A stretch of DNA of 64,000 nt from Perkinsela sp. pyNocScin1. Taxonomy: Eukaryota; Euglenozoa; Kinetoplastea; Prokinetoplastida; Perkinselidae. This document shows, in pieces, positions 17,798 through 26,343 of the stretch. The number at the start of each line of letters is the position of its first letter. Positions within the stretch are counted from its first letter, which is position 1. Where the stretch lies: assembly GCA_964019655.1 (NCBI GenBank), contig CAXHTR010000008.1, positions 62,001 through 126,000 of the forward strand, in the 5' to 3' direction. Under the pieces are notes generated by a model. That model did not search any database. It saw only the letters and a list, made by a program, of their open reading frames with translations, and was not told the origin of the DNA. The translations under genes were made by a program, and so were the position numbers.

Positions 17798-19420
17798 ATG
17801 AAAGTCTGTGTTTTGGTCAGCGCCTACCGCAAACCTGCTGCCAAAAAATCCGAGCAAACTTCAGAACCCGGAAGCAATGTTCCATCTGAATTGAATGCAG
17901 CTTTTCATGGCCCTGCTGGTGCATGCATTGAAGAACTGGTAGAGCTTGATGACTATGATCGTACTCCAGCTCATTATTTTAGCGATACGAAAGAATATGA
18001 ATTCGAAACTTATCCTTTGTATAAGTCCACTTCGTATCGGGACGTACGGGCGCTTGTGCACTCGAAAAAGTATGACTGCTTTTTCGTGCTATGCGACGGC
18101 GCGAAAGATGAAGATAGAGCAGGCGAAGATGTCCTCAGAGCCCTTGAAGAGTTCAATGTTCCGTATACTGGAGCTAATCTCGAGCATTATGATCCAAGTA
18201 AACTCGAAATGAAAATGCAAGCATTTTATAGCAACATACCTGTTCCAGAATGGTGTGTTTTCAATCAGAAACTTACCTCCCTGGCTGATATGGCTAATGA
18301 GATCACAAAGTCCGGAATAGTAGGCATGCGAGATGATGATTTAGCCGACGAAATCAAGCTAGAACATCCTTTAATTGTCAAGCATCCACATGGTTTCAAC
18401 TCTGTTGGCATGACTAAGGACAGCAAATGTACAACTGTAAGTCAGCTTAGAATGCAAGTCAATAAGATGGTTGACAATTTTCACAGCGCGCTCGTCGAGC
18501 GGTTCATTGAAGGAGAAGAAGTAACTGTTCTTGCACTGCAGACTAAGAACGGTACTAAAGTTCTTCCACCTGTGAAGATGCGTTTCTCAGACGGTGAAGA
18601 CTTCAAGCACTTCGATCTGAAATGGCGGACTTATGATGATATTGAGTGGATCCCTATGGACATTGATGATCCTGCTTATGAGGAAGTGATGCGCATTGGC
18701 AAAGAAGCATTTGATGTCATGCTTGGTGGGGTTGGTATCGCTCGTAGTGATTTGCGCATATGCAGAAAGGAAAATAAGGTTTACTTCCTTGAAATCAACC
18801 CAAACCCTGGCATAATGTACCCGCCCGGGGCTGAGGGGTCTGCAGATTGGATTTTGCGGTACAATAGCAAAACATTTGGACATCGTGAAGCGACAACTGC
18901 CCTCATAGAAGCTGCACTTCAACTGCACCAAAACAAGAAAAAAACTTCGACGATAGACTTCAAACCAGGTATTGGTTTTCACTGCAGGGCAGAGAATAAT
19001 ATACGGAAAGGGAATACAGTCTTCAAGCGAGAAGGTGAAGAAGTTACCGTGTGTACGAGAGCGTATGTCGCTCAGCATAACAAATTTTACTCTGAAGAGC
19101 TGACACAAGCCTTTACATGGCCTTTGAGCCCTGACAGGCATGTTTTTGCTATCCGCAATGCCGACTATAAGAAATGGACCCCTTTGATTCATAGCTGTGA
19201 GCCAAATTTAATATTCAATGCTGCACACTCGCTAGATTTAGTTGCGTGCAGATTCATTGCTAAAGGGGAGGTGCTTACCATTGACTATGCTACATTTTGC
19301 GCGCTTGATAAACCGTTTCATTGCCAGTGCGCTAGCAGTGCGTGCAGAAAAGTTGTTGTTTACAACGAGGAAGTTCAGAAAAAATACGAAAGAAACACCT
19401 TGGTACGCCCCAATAAATGA
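17798..19420 (+). CDS. ATP-grasp ligase fused to a SET domain
   Basis: 540 residues. Residues 1-375 resemble D-alanine-D-alanine ligase-type ATP-grasp enzymes: HPLIVKHPHGFNSVGM (nucleotide-binding beta strand and loop), ALVERFIEGEEVTVLAL, GVGIARSDLRI and the metal-binding end YFLEINPNPGIMYPP. From about 390 a SET domain follows: GIGFHCRAENNIRKG, then HSCEPN (His465-Cys467, the NHSC motif with Ile for Asn), LTIDYATF (Tyr497) and a post-SET-like HCQCASSACRK. SET proteins methylate lysines; ATP-grasp enzymes join a carboxylate to an amine using ATP. Both domains look intact and in one frame. The combined function is unknown: a ligase acting with a protein methyltransferase is inference. No targeting signal is obvious. 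Confidence 0.85.
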   Translation: MKVCVLVSAYRKPAAKKSEQTSEPGSNVPSELNAAFHGPAGACIEELVELDDYDRTPAHYFSDTKEYEFETYPLYKSTSYRDVRALVHSKKYDCFFVLCDGAKDEDRAGEDVLRALEEFNVPYTGANLEHYDPSKLEMKMQAFYSNIPVPEWCVFNQKLTSLADMANEITKSGIVGMRDDDLADEIKLEHPLIVKHPHGFNSVGMTKDSKCTTVSQLRMQVNKMVDNFHSALVERFIEGEEVTVLALQTKNGTKVLPPVKMRFSDGEDFKHFDLKWRTYDDIEWIPMDIDDPAYEEVMRIGKEAFDVMLGGVGIARSDLRICRKENKVYFLEINPNPGIMYPPGAEGSADWILRYNSKTFGHREATTALIEAALQLHQNKKKTSTIDFKPGIGFHCRAENNIRKGNTVFKREGEEVTVCTRAYVAQHNKFYSEELTQAFTWPLSPDRHVFAIRNADYKKWTPLIHSCEPNLIFNAAHSLDLVACRFIAKGEVLTIDYATFCALDKPFHCQCASSACRKVVVYNEEVQKKYERNTLVRPNK

Positions 19421-19520
19421 AGAAAAAACGCTGTGCTTGATATTTACATGTACTCCGTTAGTTAACCAGGAAGAGTTATGTGAGCTTTCTTGCAAAAAAT
19501 TGCTAATTTTGGTGGTATCA

Positions 19521-19536
19521 CAATCTTTTTTGACAG
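19521..19536 (+). promoter_or_regulatory. Candidate splice-acceptor (polypyrimidine-AG) before the p24 gene
   Basis: CAATCTTTTTTGACAG ends seven bases before the p24 ATG at 19544. A T-run followed by the first AG upstream of an ATG is the pattern of trans-splice acceptors in kinetoplastids. It also argues for the ATG at 19544 rather than any upstream start. Pattern seen directly; function inferred. Confidence 0.4.
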
Positions 19537-19543
19537 TATATCC

Positions 19544-20173
19544 ATGCTCTCTCTCCTTGGCATGGCTATAATGAATAGCCCATGCTTCGCTGCGCTAACA
19601 TCTAGTATGGTCAGCTTCGTACTTAACCCAGGGTCCCAAGAGTGCATTTACGAGGAAGCCTTCTTTACGAATGACAAGATATTCATGCATTACACGATAC
19701 AAGAAGGTGATGATAGCGACCTTGATGTACGTATATATGGTCCAGACATGGCTGAAATTGAAAGAATCGACAAAGCCAATGAGCGAGTTCTACTTCGGGC
19801 GACCTCACCTGGGAAATACTGCGCGTGCTTCCGACTTCCCAGAGGTAAAAGCCAGCGAGCAGTCTCGTTTACAAGCCTCAAGCAAAGCGATGAGAGTGTT
19901 CAGAGCTGGCAGCATCGAGGCGTGAATGCTGCCAAGTCTCGGAGCATTGAAGACATGGAGGCGAGCCTTCTGAGCATCACGAATGGACTTCAGGAGATAC
20001 GAAACGAGCAAGTTTACTTGAGTGGCAGGGAACGGATTCAGCGAGAAACTACAGACAGTACAAACAGAAAATTCATCCTTTGGGGACTCATAGAGATCAT
20101 CATCATCTTATGCATTTCTTCAATGCAAATTCGACTTCTCAAAAAATGTTTCGAAAACAAGCGATCCGTATAA
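19544..20173 (+). CDS. p24/EMP24/TMED family cargo receptor
   Basis: 209 residues. Signal peptide (MLSLLGMAIMNSPCFA), then a GOLD domain with the paired cysteines in SQECIYEE and KYCACF, a coiled-coil stem (IEDMEASLLSITNGLQEIRNE and following), one membrane span (FILWGLIEIIIILCISSMQI) and a short tail RLLKKCFENKRSV with aromatic and basic residues for COPII/COPI sorting. p24 proteins cycle between ER and Golgi selecting cargo and GPI-anchored proteins. Start set at the first ATG; upstream codons in frame have no ATG. Follows the ATP-grasp/SET gene by 123 bases. Confidence 0.93.
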   Translation: MLSLLGMAIMNSPCFAALTSSMVSFVLNPGSQECIYEEAFFTNDKIFMHYTIQEGDDSDLDVRIYGPDMAEIERIDKANERVLLRATSPGKYCACFRLPRGKSQRAVSFTSLKQSDESVQSWQHRGVNAAKSRSIEDMEASLLSITNGLQEIRNEQVYLSGRERIQRETTDSTNRKFILWGLIEIIIILCISSMQIRLLKKCFENKRSV

Positions 20174-20252
20174 ATTCTGCTTTTTCTATCTTTTGCGCGT
20201 CTCGACGGTGTAATGAGTATCATGATCTTATCATCATTTGCAGACTTTTACA

Positions 20253-20918
20253 ATGGAAGCATCGCAAAGTAGTGATGTGAGTGAAACAGGGTCTTCGATG
20301 ATCATGAGTGATGAAAGTGAAGAAAGTGTGCCGTGGATCACATGGTTTTGTTCGCAGAAAGGGCATGAATATTTCTGTGAAGTCGATGAAGAGTTTATTC
20401 GAGATGAATTCAACTTAACAGGCCTGAATACCATAGTACCACACTACCGCCTCAGCATAGATATCATACTCGATTACGAATCTATTGAGAATGTTGGCAC
20501 TTCGCGAAAAAAAATCGAACGATGTACAGAAATTTTGTATGGCCTTATCCACGCGCGCTTTATTCTGACGCACAAAGGTATGAAGTACATGGAAATCAAG
20601 TTTAAGGCGGGGCACTTTGGTAAGTGTCCACGCGCGCTCTGTGAAGGACAAAACTGCTTGCCGGTCTCAACACATGATTTCATCGGAGAATCACACGTTT
20701 TACAATTTTGCCCTAGTTGCCAGGAAACCTATATACCCCGCTATGCTGAACATAGGAGCATTGATGGAGCATATTTTGGCTCAACTTTTGCCCACCTTTA
20801 CTTACTCGTGCTCAAAAATCAGGTACCTTCGCCATCTCTCATTGAGGAAAAGAGTGCATTTTCTTACGTTCCCAAGATTTTCGGCTTTCGACTGTATAAA
20901 AGCTTCGAACATAGGTAA
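20253..20918 (+). CDS. CSNK2B: Casein kinase 2 regulatory subunit beta
   Basis: 221 residues from ATG 20253, ten bases after a CATTTGCAG tract. The N-terminal acidic stretch and WITWFCSQKGHEYFCEVDEEFI, FNLTGL are family signatures. The zinc-binding module is CPRALCEGQNC with the second pair in FCPSCQ, followed by YIPRYAEHRSIDGAYFGSTF, which forms the dimer interface. CK2 beta dimerises and bridges two catalytic alpha subunits. The protein is full length, with the C-terminus ending shortly after GFRLYKSFE. No second CK2 subunit lies in this window. Confidence 0.96.
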   Translation: MEASQSSDVSETGSSMIMSDESEESVPWITWFCSQKGHEYFCEVDEEFIRDEFNLTGLNTIVPHYRLSIDIILDYESIENVGTSRKKIERCTEILYGLIHARFILTHKGMKYMEIKFKAGHFGKCPRALCEGQNCLPVSTHDFIGESHVLQFCPSCQETYIPRYAEHRSIDGAYFGSTFAHLYLLVLKNQVPSPSLIEEKSAFSYVPKIFGFRLYKSFEHR

Positions 20919-21022
20919 AGTAAGGAGCAAAGGATTCAAAATTATAGTAGCCTCAATCCTTCGCGTTTGGTTCGATTTATTACTTTTAATGAGTAGACAT
21001 GATCTTCACTTAGCCAACTTTG

Positions 21023-22015
21023 ATGGGCCCGCTCAATAGGTCACATTTCAATGACTTTGTTTCCATCCGATCTGCATGGATAATTCTCAGAGAAAAAGTC
21101 AAGAATGGAGGCACTTCACAAGAACTCGTTCCACTTATCGACGACCTTGGTAAAACATCGGCAAACGAGGGGCTCGATGGTCATGTAGCTTTCAACTCTA
21201 AGTATCATACAGACTCAAGGGCTATTAGGAATGAAAATGAGAAAAGTGAGTGCCTGGCAGATTCAGATAAAATTTATACTGAAAGTGAAAGTGTGCTCCT
21301 CATACTCGATTCTCTCGAAAAAGAAAAGTATTTGAGACGAATTCTTAAGCGATTCAAAGCTCTATGTAACGATCTTCAAGTGCATTTGGAAGGCTATGGC
21401 TTTGTTCTTCAAAATGCCACAACGAGCCCGAGACTGCTGAACTTATCATCAGGTTCTTCTGGCGTCGAGTTGCTCGAAGGAATTTCACAGCACCATTGCA
21501 AAGGTAAGATTATAATACAAGAAGTCGTTAAAGTGACACGCCTTATGCAGCGCAAGTTGAAACCAAATTTACAGTCCCCGTTTGCGTCGAAATTGCAAAA
21601 AGCTATCCTGCATCGCTGGATATTCTATAATAATGAATTTCAAACGTATGAGGATGAGTTCAAAGAGCTTATTACATCAGTGTTCAACGCAGATGGGCAG
21701 ATTAAGGAAAGGCTGAAAGAGCGGAGTGAGCCTTTCGATACAAGCGAGGATTCTGATAGCTTACACAGCACTGGTGCCGAGCATTATTTTGCATTCCAGC
21801 TTACCAAGAGAAAAAACATTGAAATTGAAGCACTTGGAAAAGATCTCAATGATTTACATGATTCATACCAAGAACTAAGCCACATGTTGCTTAAACAGCA
21901 CACTATTCTTGATAACATATGGCACAGTGTTTCGTCCACCCAAATTGCCGTCCATCAGGGAATTCGGGACATACACACGAGCACAAAGAGTGCATCTTAT
22001 TGTAGCATTGTGTAG
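21023..22015 (+). CDS. Qa-SNARE-like (syntaxin) protein ending in a CaaX box
   Basis: 330 residues from ATG 21023. N-terminal helices (residues 80-220) are compatible with an Habc bundle. The C-terminal heptad region KRKNIEIEALGKDLNDLHDS and ELSHMLLKQHTILDNIWHSV fits a syntaxin SNARE motif, with the Gln of LLKQHTILD at the expected zero layer. No transmembrane segment follows; the protein ends TKSASYCSIV, so its last four residues Cys327-Val330 form a CaaX-like prenylation motif. Most syntaxins have a C-terminal membrane anchor; Ykt6 is a known prenylated SNARE of another type. A lipid anchor is inferred. Exact membrane and Q subclass are uncertain. Confidence 0.65.
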   Translation: MGPLNRSHFNDFVSIRSAWIILREKVKNGGTSQELVPLIDDLGKTSANEGLDGHVAFNSKYHTDSRAIRNENEKSECLADSDKIYTESESVLLILDSLEKEKYLRRILKRFKALCNDLQVHLEGYGFVLQNATTSPRLLNLSSGSSGVELLEGISQHHCKGKIIIQEVVKVTRLMQRKLKPNLQSPFASKLQKAILHRWIFYNNEFQTYEDEFKELITSVFNADGQIKERLKERSEPFDTSEDSDSLHSTGAEHYFAFQLTKRKNIEIEALGKDLNDLHDSYQELSHMLLKQHTILDNIWHSVSSTQIAVHQGIRDIHTSTKSASYCSIV

Positions 22016-22061
22016 GAAACCAGTGCAATGTACTCGTGCTAAGAATCCGTAATTATCGTAG

Positions 22062-22091
22062 ACCTTCTACCGCATTTTTCATACACCATAG
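22062..22091 (+). promoter_or_regulatory. Candidate splice-acceptor before uS9
   Basis: A pyrimidine-rich stretch (CCGCATTTTTCATACACCATAG) ends in AG three bases before the uS9 ATG at 22095. Same pattern as upstream of several other genes in the window; function inferred. Confidence 0.35.
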
Positions 22092-22094
22092 AAA

Positions 22095-22520
22095 ATGGAC
22101 AAGAAAGTTCAGACCTTTGGTAAGAAAAAGACATCAGTCGCATGTGCCACAGCCTTCCGCGGTAATGGTCAGATTCGCGTCAACGGTAAGCCACTCAACC
22201 TCATCCAGCCAGTCCCGCTTCGCCCAAAGCTCTTTGAGCCTGTCAACATTGTCGGTGCTGCACGCGCCCGCGAGATCGATATCCGCATTCGTGTCCGTGG
22301 AGGTGGACAGGTGAGCCAAGTTTACGCCATTCGTCAGGCTATTTCCAAAGCTTACGTCGCTTACTACCAGAAATTCCACAACGAGCTCGAGAAACAAGAA
22401 ATCAAGGAAGCACTATTGCGCTTTGACCGCGCACTTCTCATCGCTGATCCAAGACGCCGAGAGCCAAAGAAGTTCGGCCGCCACGGAGCTCGCTCAAAGT
22501 TCACCAAGTCGTATCGTTAA
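22095..22520 (+). CDS. RPS16: 40S ribosomal protein uS9 (S16)
   Basis: 141 residues, the usual eukaryotic length. Signature blocks: [15 protein letters not shown], the loop [18 protein letters not shown] and the conserved C-terminus [19 protein letters not shown] ending KSYR, whose terminal Arg reaches the P-site tRNA in known ribosomes. A possible AATAAA-like polyadenylation context (CTAATAAAAC) follows the stop near 22587. No anomalies. Confidence 0.97.
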   Translation: MDKKVQTFGKKKTSVACATAFRGNGQIRVNGKPLNLIQPVPLRPKLFEPVNIVGAARAREIDIRIRVRGGGQVSQVYAIRQAISKAYVAYYQKFHNELEKQEIKEALLRFDRALLIADPRRREPKKFGRHGARSKFTKSYR

Positions 22521-22686
22521 GCGTGGTACTGTACAGCTTTGGATTCCGCAAAGGTGTGTACCACATCATTTGCGTGTGTTCAAGCTAATAAAACATACAT
22601 ATACTTGATTTAGTCAAATCTCGGCTGCTTGTGACGCATGCTGTTTATTTTGCAATGCTCCCTCTTTTTGATACGTACAAAGAGTA

Positions 22687-24312
22687 ATGTACTTAGAGGA
22701 TAGGGCTGATATCGAGCAGCCAGAAAAGAGTGGGGAATACGCCAGTGGCTTTCAGGCCGCTTTGCAGACATACAATCAGCAAGACATCGATCCATATCTC
22801 AGCTCCTTGGGCCCACTAATGTGGTACGGAATTCCGATTGCGCTGGCGTTTGTCCTGGGAAAGCGACTTTCCTCTTCGCTCACAGGCGAGGGTCTTGCAG
22901 ACATGATGTCCCCAATTTCTTCCCGCTCGTTCCGCGTTGACGTGAAAAACGTCAAATTTGCGGATGTAGTCGGTATCGATGAAGCAAAGAATGAGATACT
23001 TCAATATTTCAAGTTTTTGAAGGACGTACCGAGGTTCAGAGCAATGGGTGCACGCATGCCAAAGGGTTGCCTTCTTTCGGGCGAGCCTGGCACGGGTAAG
23101 ACCCTCCTTGCTAAGGCTATTGCTTGCGAGGCTGGAGTACCATTTTTCTCATGTAATGGTGCTGATTTTGTTGAGGTGTATGGGGGAAGTGGTGCTCGTA
23201 GAGTTCGTGAAATTTTCACGCAAGCACGGAAAGAAATGCCTTCCGTAATTTTCATCGACGAGATTGATGCGCTAGGAAGCCGTGATTCAAGTCGCTCAGG
23301 GGGCTCGGGTGAAGAGAGCCGTACGCTGAATCAGCTTCTCGCCGAGCTTGATGGGCTCACGCAAAGCTCATCTGATCAGATAATTGTTTTCGCTGCAACG
23401 AACATCAAGAGTGCCTTGGACAAGGCTCTTCTACGAGAAGGCCGGTTCGACCGAAAGATCCAGATCGATGTTCCCGACAGAGCCTCGCGTGTGGAGCTCT
23501 TCAACTTTTATCTGAAAGACAATTTCGCGTCAGAACCGAGTCAGCAAGAAGATAGCCTGAAAGAGCTCGCTGATCTGACACCTGGATTCTCACCAGCAAC
23601 CATCGCTACCGTTGTTAACGAAGCATCTCTCGCAGCAAGTCAGCAGGGAATGTCAAAAATAACGAAAGAGTGTCTCTTAAACGCAATTGAAGACAGTGTC
23701 ATTGGCAAAAAGAAGGCTGGAGTAACGCCGAAAGTAGAAGTGAAGAAGCGAGTTGCATATTATCAAGCAGGGAAGGCGATCATTTCATGGTTCATCCCGC
23801 TGAGAGCGCAGATGAATGGAGAAATTCTAAAAGTCAGTATCGAAACGCGAGGCGCTAAGCAAGGCTTTGTCTATCGCAAAGGGAAAGAAGCGAATGAATA
23901 TGACACCGACATAAAGCTTTTTCATGAAGTCTGTCAGTTACTCGCCGGCAAAATTGCTGAGGAGCGATTCTGTGGATACTCCATCACGCAAGGGGCTATG
24001 CAAGATCAGAGTCGTGCATCTAAGCTTTGTCTACAAGGACTTTTATGCTTTGGGTTCCAGAAAAAACCTGGACGAATTTCAGCCGACTTTAATGAGATCG
24101 GGCAAGGCCAGCTCTTTGTAAATTACAGCACGGGTAGGCAAAAGGAAGCGGAAGATAGAGCGAATGATTTGCTTCAGCGGGCGACTGAAAGGTGCCATGC
24201 AATATTATCAGCCCATGAGGATGGACTCAAAAAAGTTGTTGATGCGCTTGTCGATAAGACCGAGGTATTTGTGCATGACCTTTCTGCGATTCTCGGTCCC
24301 CGCAGAGAGTAA
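22687..24312 (+). CDS. FtsH-family AAA protein with a destroyed protease site
   Basis: 541 residues. One membrane segment (MWYGIPIALAFVLG, about 45-58) precedes an AAA module with Walker A GEPGTGKT (132-139), Walker B VIFIDEID (187-194) and arginine-finger region LLREGRFDRKI. The M41-like peptidase domain follows, but the zinc motif HExxH is replaced by YQAGK (Tyr359-Lys363): both His ligands and the catalytic Glu are gone. The third ligand region survives as GAMQDQ. The pore loop aligned to FVG reads YGG (165-167). Such pseudoproteases (plant FtsHi) unfold or pull substrates without cutting. The second transmembrane segment usual in m-AAA proteins and a clear presequence are lacking, so mitochondrial or other organelle location is uncertain. 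Confidence 0.85.
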   Translation: MYLEDRADIEQPEKSGEYASGFQAALQTYNQQDIDPYLSSLGPLMWYGIPIALAFVLGKRLSSSLTGEGLADMMSPISSRSFRVDVKNVKFADVVGIDEAKNEILQYFKFLKDVPRFRAMGARMPKGCLLSGEPGTGKTLLAKAIACEAGVPFFSCNGADFVEVYGGSGARRVREIFTQARKEMPSVIFIDEIDALGSRDSSRSGGSGEESRTLNQLLAELDGLTQSSSDQIIVFAATNIKSALDKALLREGRFDRKIQIDVPDRASRVELFNFYLKDNFASEPSQQEDSLKELADLTPGFSPATIATVVNEASLAASQQGMSKITKECLLNAIEDSVIGKKKAGVTPKVEVKKRVAYYQAGKAIISWFIPLRAQMNGEILKVSIETRGAKQGFVYRKGKEANEYDTDIKLFHEVCQLLAGKIAEERFCGYSITQGAMQDQSRASKLCLQGLLCFGFQKKPGRISADFNEIGQGQLFVNYSTGRQKEAEDRANDLLQRATERCHAILSAHEDGLKKVVDALVDKTEVFVHDLSAILGPRRE

Positions 24313-24401
24313 GTGCAGTGTGCATAAGGTTATTTGGTGTGTGACCGTTAGCATTTTGAGTCATTGCTACTCCTAATTTTCATTAATTTCTTTTCATTTA
24401 A

Positions 24402-25013
24402 ATGACCGCAAAGGATCCCATAGTCATCGACCTGAAAGAGCACGTCATGGGACGCGCTGCAGCTATTATCGCCCGTCAGCTCTTAGATGGCCGTCACGTC
24501 ATTGTCACGAAGGTTGAGAAAGTTGAAATGGCTGGTCCAGAGCTCCGCAACAAGCGCAAGTTCCTCGACTTTCTCCGCAAGAAGCACATCACCAACCCCA
24601 AGAAGGGCCCATTCCACTTTCGGTCACCACGCATGATGTTCCACAAGGTTGTGCGCGGCATGCTCCCCAAGGGCAAGCGGGGCCAAGCTGCACTCACTCG
24701 ACTGAAGCTCTATGAGGGTGTTCCGCACTTCATCAAGGCGACACCCCAGTGCATTCCAGGATGCCTCCGCCCAACCCGGTTCACCCCGCACCGCAAGCAC
24801 ACAGTTCTCGGCGATATCAGCAAGCAGGTTGGATGGACATCCCACAGCGTTGTTGAGGCGTACGAGGCACGGCGCCAGGAGAAGCAGACTGCTGCTGCGC
24901 TCGAGGCCATGGAGAAGAGCTCTGCGAACCAGGCAAATCTCCAGGCAGCGGAAAAGCAAATGCATGCCGATGACGTCAGCGTTTTACGAAAGTTCGGACT
25001 GTCATTGAACTAG
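24402..25013 (+). CDS. RPL13A: 60S ribosomal protein uL13 (L13a)
   Basis: 203 residues. Recognised by VIDLKEHVMGRAAAIIARQL, the NKRKFLDFLRKKHITNPKKG loop, the FHFRSPRMMFHKVVRGMLP motif, KRGQAALTRLKLYEGVPH and a C-terminal helical extension rich in Ala/Glu/Gln. Codon usage is noticeably richer in C-ending codons than neighbouring non-ribosomal genes, as expected for high expression. Complete. Confidence 0.97.
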   Translation: MTAKDPIVIDLKEHVMGRAAAIIARQLLDGRHVIVTKVEKVEMAGPELRNKRKFLDFLRKKHITNPKKGPFHFRSPRMMFHKVVRGMLPKGKRGQAALTRLKLYEGVPHFIKATPQCIPGCLRPTRFTPHRKHTVLGDISKQVGWTSHSVVEAYEARRQEKQTAAALEAMEKSSANQANLQAAEKQMHADDVSVLRKFGLSLN

Positions 25014-25133
25014 AGAGGAGTAATCTTAGCTACAAAAGCGTCAATTAGAATCACTTACGTATAGTCATGAGGATTTCATCGCTGATTCAGCATGCAGTAC
25101 TGTTACACTTTTTTTGGTTTATGACTCATCGTC

Positions 25134-25586
25134 ATGCTATGGGCGACGCGAATAAACTTTCCAAAGCGTGGTGCAAGTACCGTGGAACACAAGGGGCGGC
25201 TTGTTGGTCCCATTCCTGTTTCACGGCAAATGCCAGGTAGAAGAAAAGCCTACCAGTCAAGATTCATCGACATCGGCCCGCCACATGCTTCGGTATGGTG
25301 CGCGGTGGCAGGCGGAATACATTCTAAGAGAACAAAGAAAAACTCCGACCCACTTGATCAGCGACTGCGGTTTAAACCAATCGCAAAGGGGTACCAGCAG
25401 CTGTACTGCGCAGAGCTACGCCGTGGACTGCATGCAAAGGGTGTGCCGCGACCACGCTTGCGCGCAACGAATGCTGAGCTTGGGAAGATCATGCAAAACC
25501 CCGCCCATGATGGATACTACTTTCGAGGTCCTGATCGCTTTGGCACTGGACCGTATTACCCAGCCGACAATGGCCGTGTCTACTAG
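25134..25586 (+). CDS. Hypothetical basic protein, possibly mitochondrial
   Basis: 150 residues, no family recognised. The N-terminus (MLWATRINFPKRGAS) lacks acids and could be a presequence. The body is rich in Arg, Gly, Pro and Tyr (MPGRRKAYQSRFIDIGPPHAS, split as MPGRRKAYQS, RFIDIGPPHAS) and ends GYYFRGPDRFGTGPYYPADN. Basic composition and small size fit an organelle ribosomal or assembly protein, which is inference. It lies between uL13 and another small unknown gene, both on the same strand. Base composition resembles its coding neighbours, supporting a real gene. Confidence 0.6.
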   Translation: MLWATRINFPKRGASTVEHKGRLVGPIPVSRQMPGRRKAYQSRFIDIGPPHASVWCAVAGGIHSKRTKKNSDPLDQRLRFKPIAKGYQQLYCAELRRGLHAKGVPRPRLRATNAELGKIMQNPAHDGYYFRGPDRFGTGPYYPADNGRVY

Positions 25587-25769
25587 ACAGTCCGAGGGCT
25601 ATGTTTTAAGCATATCCACTGGGCCAAAGCAATGAGAGATAAAATGTACCGAAGCACCTGAGGAGTATACAAGGGCGTTGCTGAAAGTTTGTTTTCGAGC
25701 CCACATACGTGGGGCCTTTGTAGCGATACCGTACATTCATATACCTATTGAAAGTTCAGTATATACAGC

Positions 25770-26177
25770 ATGCTATCTCTGTCACGCCGCCTCCGTGTGC
25801 ACATAGGCATGGCCACACACGGCGATATGGTGGGTAGGCAGCTCGACGTGTACGCGCGCCGTGACCCTCAGCTCGCCCCCTATGTTCTTCGTCAGGTTGA
25901 CAAAGAGTTCCAGCGATCGTGCTCCAAAGCGAAGTATGTCTTTTGGCTAGGTATATTTGTTGCTGGGTGCCTGTATGACATGCGCATTGAATCAGAGCTC
26001 GGCTTCTTTCTTCAGCCTTACTTGAATAAGCTTGCCGAGTTTCGCGTTCATGAGCTCGACGATTATGCGGCAAGGCAAAAGTGCGCGTCCGAGGTTCTCA
26101 TGCTGCTTGAGCGAGCGAAGAATGACCCAAGCAAAATTAAGGAAGTGCGAAAGGCAATAAAAAATCTTGAAGAATAG
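25770..26177 (+). CDS. Hypothetical small membrane protein, possibly mitochondrial
   Basis: 135 residues, not recognised. N-terminus MLSLSRRLRVHIGMATHG is Arg-rich and amphipathic, like a mitochondrial presequence. One likely membrane segment, YVFWLGIFVAGCLYDM (about 53-68), separates it from a charged helical C-terminal half (ELDDYAARQKCASEVLMLLE, then KAIKNLEE). The layout resembles small inner-membrane subunits or assembly factors, but no specific complex can be named. Confidence 0.55.
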   Translation: MLSLSRRLRVHIGMATHGDMVGRQLDVYARRDPQLAPYVLRQVDKEFQRSCSKAKYVFWLGIFVAGCLYDMRIESELGFFLQPYLNKLAEFRVHELDDYAARQKCASEVLMLLERAKNDPSKIKEVRKAIKNLEE

Positions 26178-26324
26178 AGCCGTTGATCTTTCGAGGAAAA
26201 CCTTTTGATTCTAAGTGGACAACAAGCGATTGCGGCATGATTTTTCAGATGGAAGGTCTTTCACGGATGTCTTCCCAAACTCCTCTTTCCCTGTGACGCA
26301 GCCATCATGATTGTAGTCCTGCAT

Positions 26325-26340
26325 CCATTTTACTTCTCAG
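26325..26340 (+). promoter_or_regulatory. Candidate splice-acceptor before ASNSD1
   Basis: CCATTTTACTTCTCAG ends three bases before the ATG at 26344. Because the mature Ntn amidotransferase must begin with Cys directly after Met, the start is well fixed, which makes this pyrimidine-AG placement informative. Function inferred. Confidence 0.45.
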
Positions 26341-26343
26341 CAT

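Noticed and set aside
18265-18300. Resemblance to the U1 snRNA 5' end (AACTTACCTCCCTGGC)
   Set aside because: The match is inside the ATP-grasp domain coding sequence (KLTSLADMANE) and lacks U1 secondary structure.
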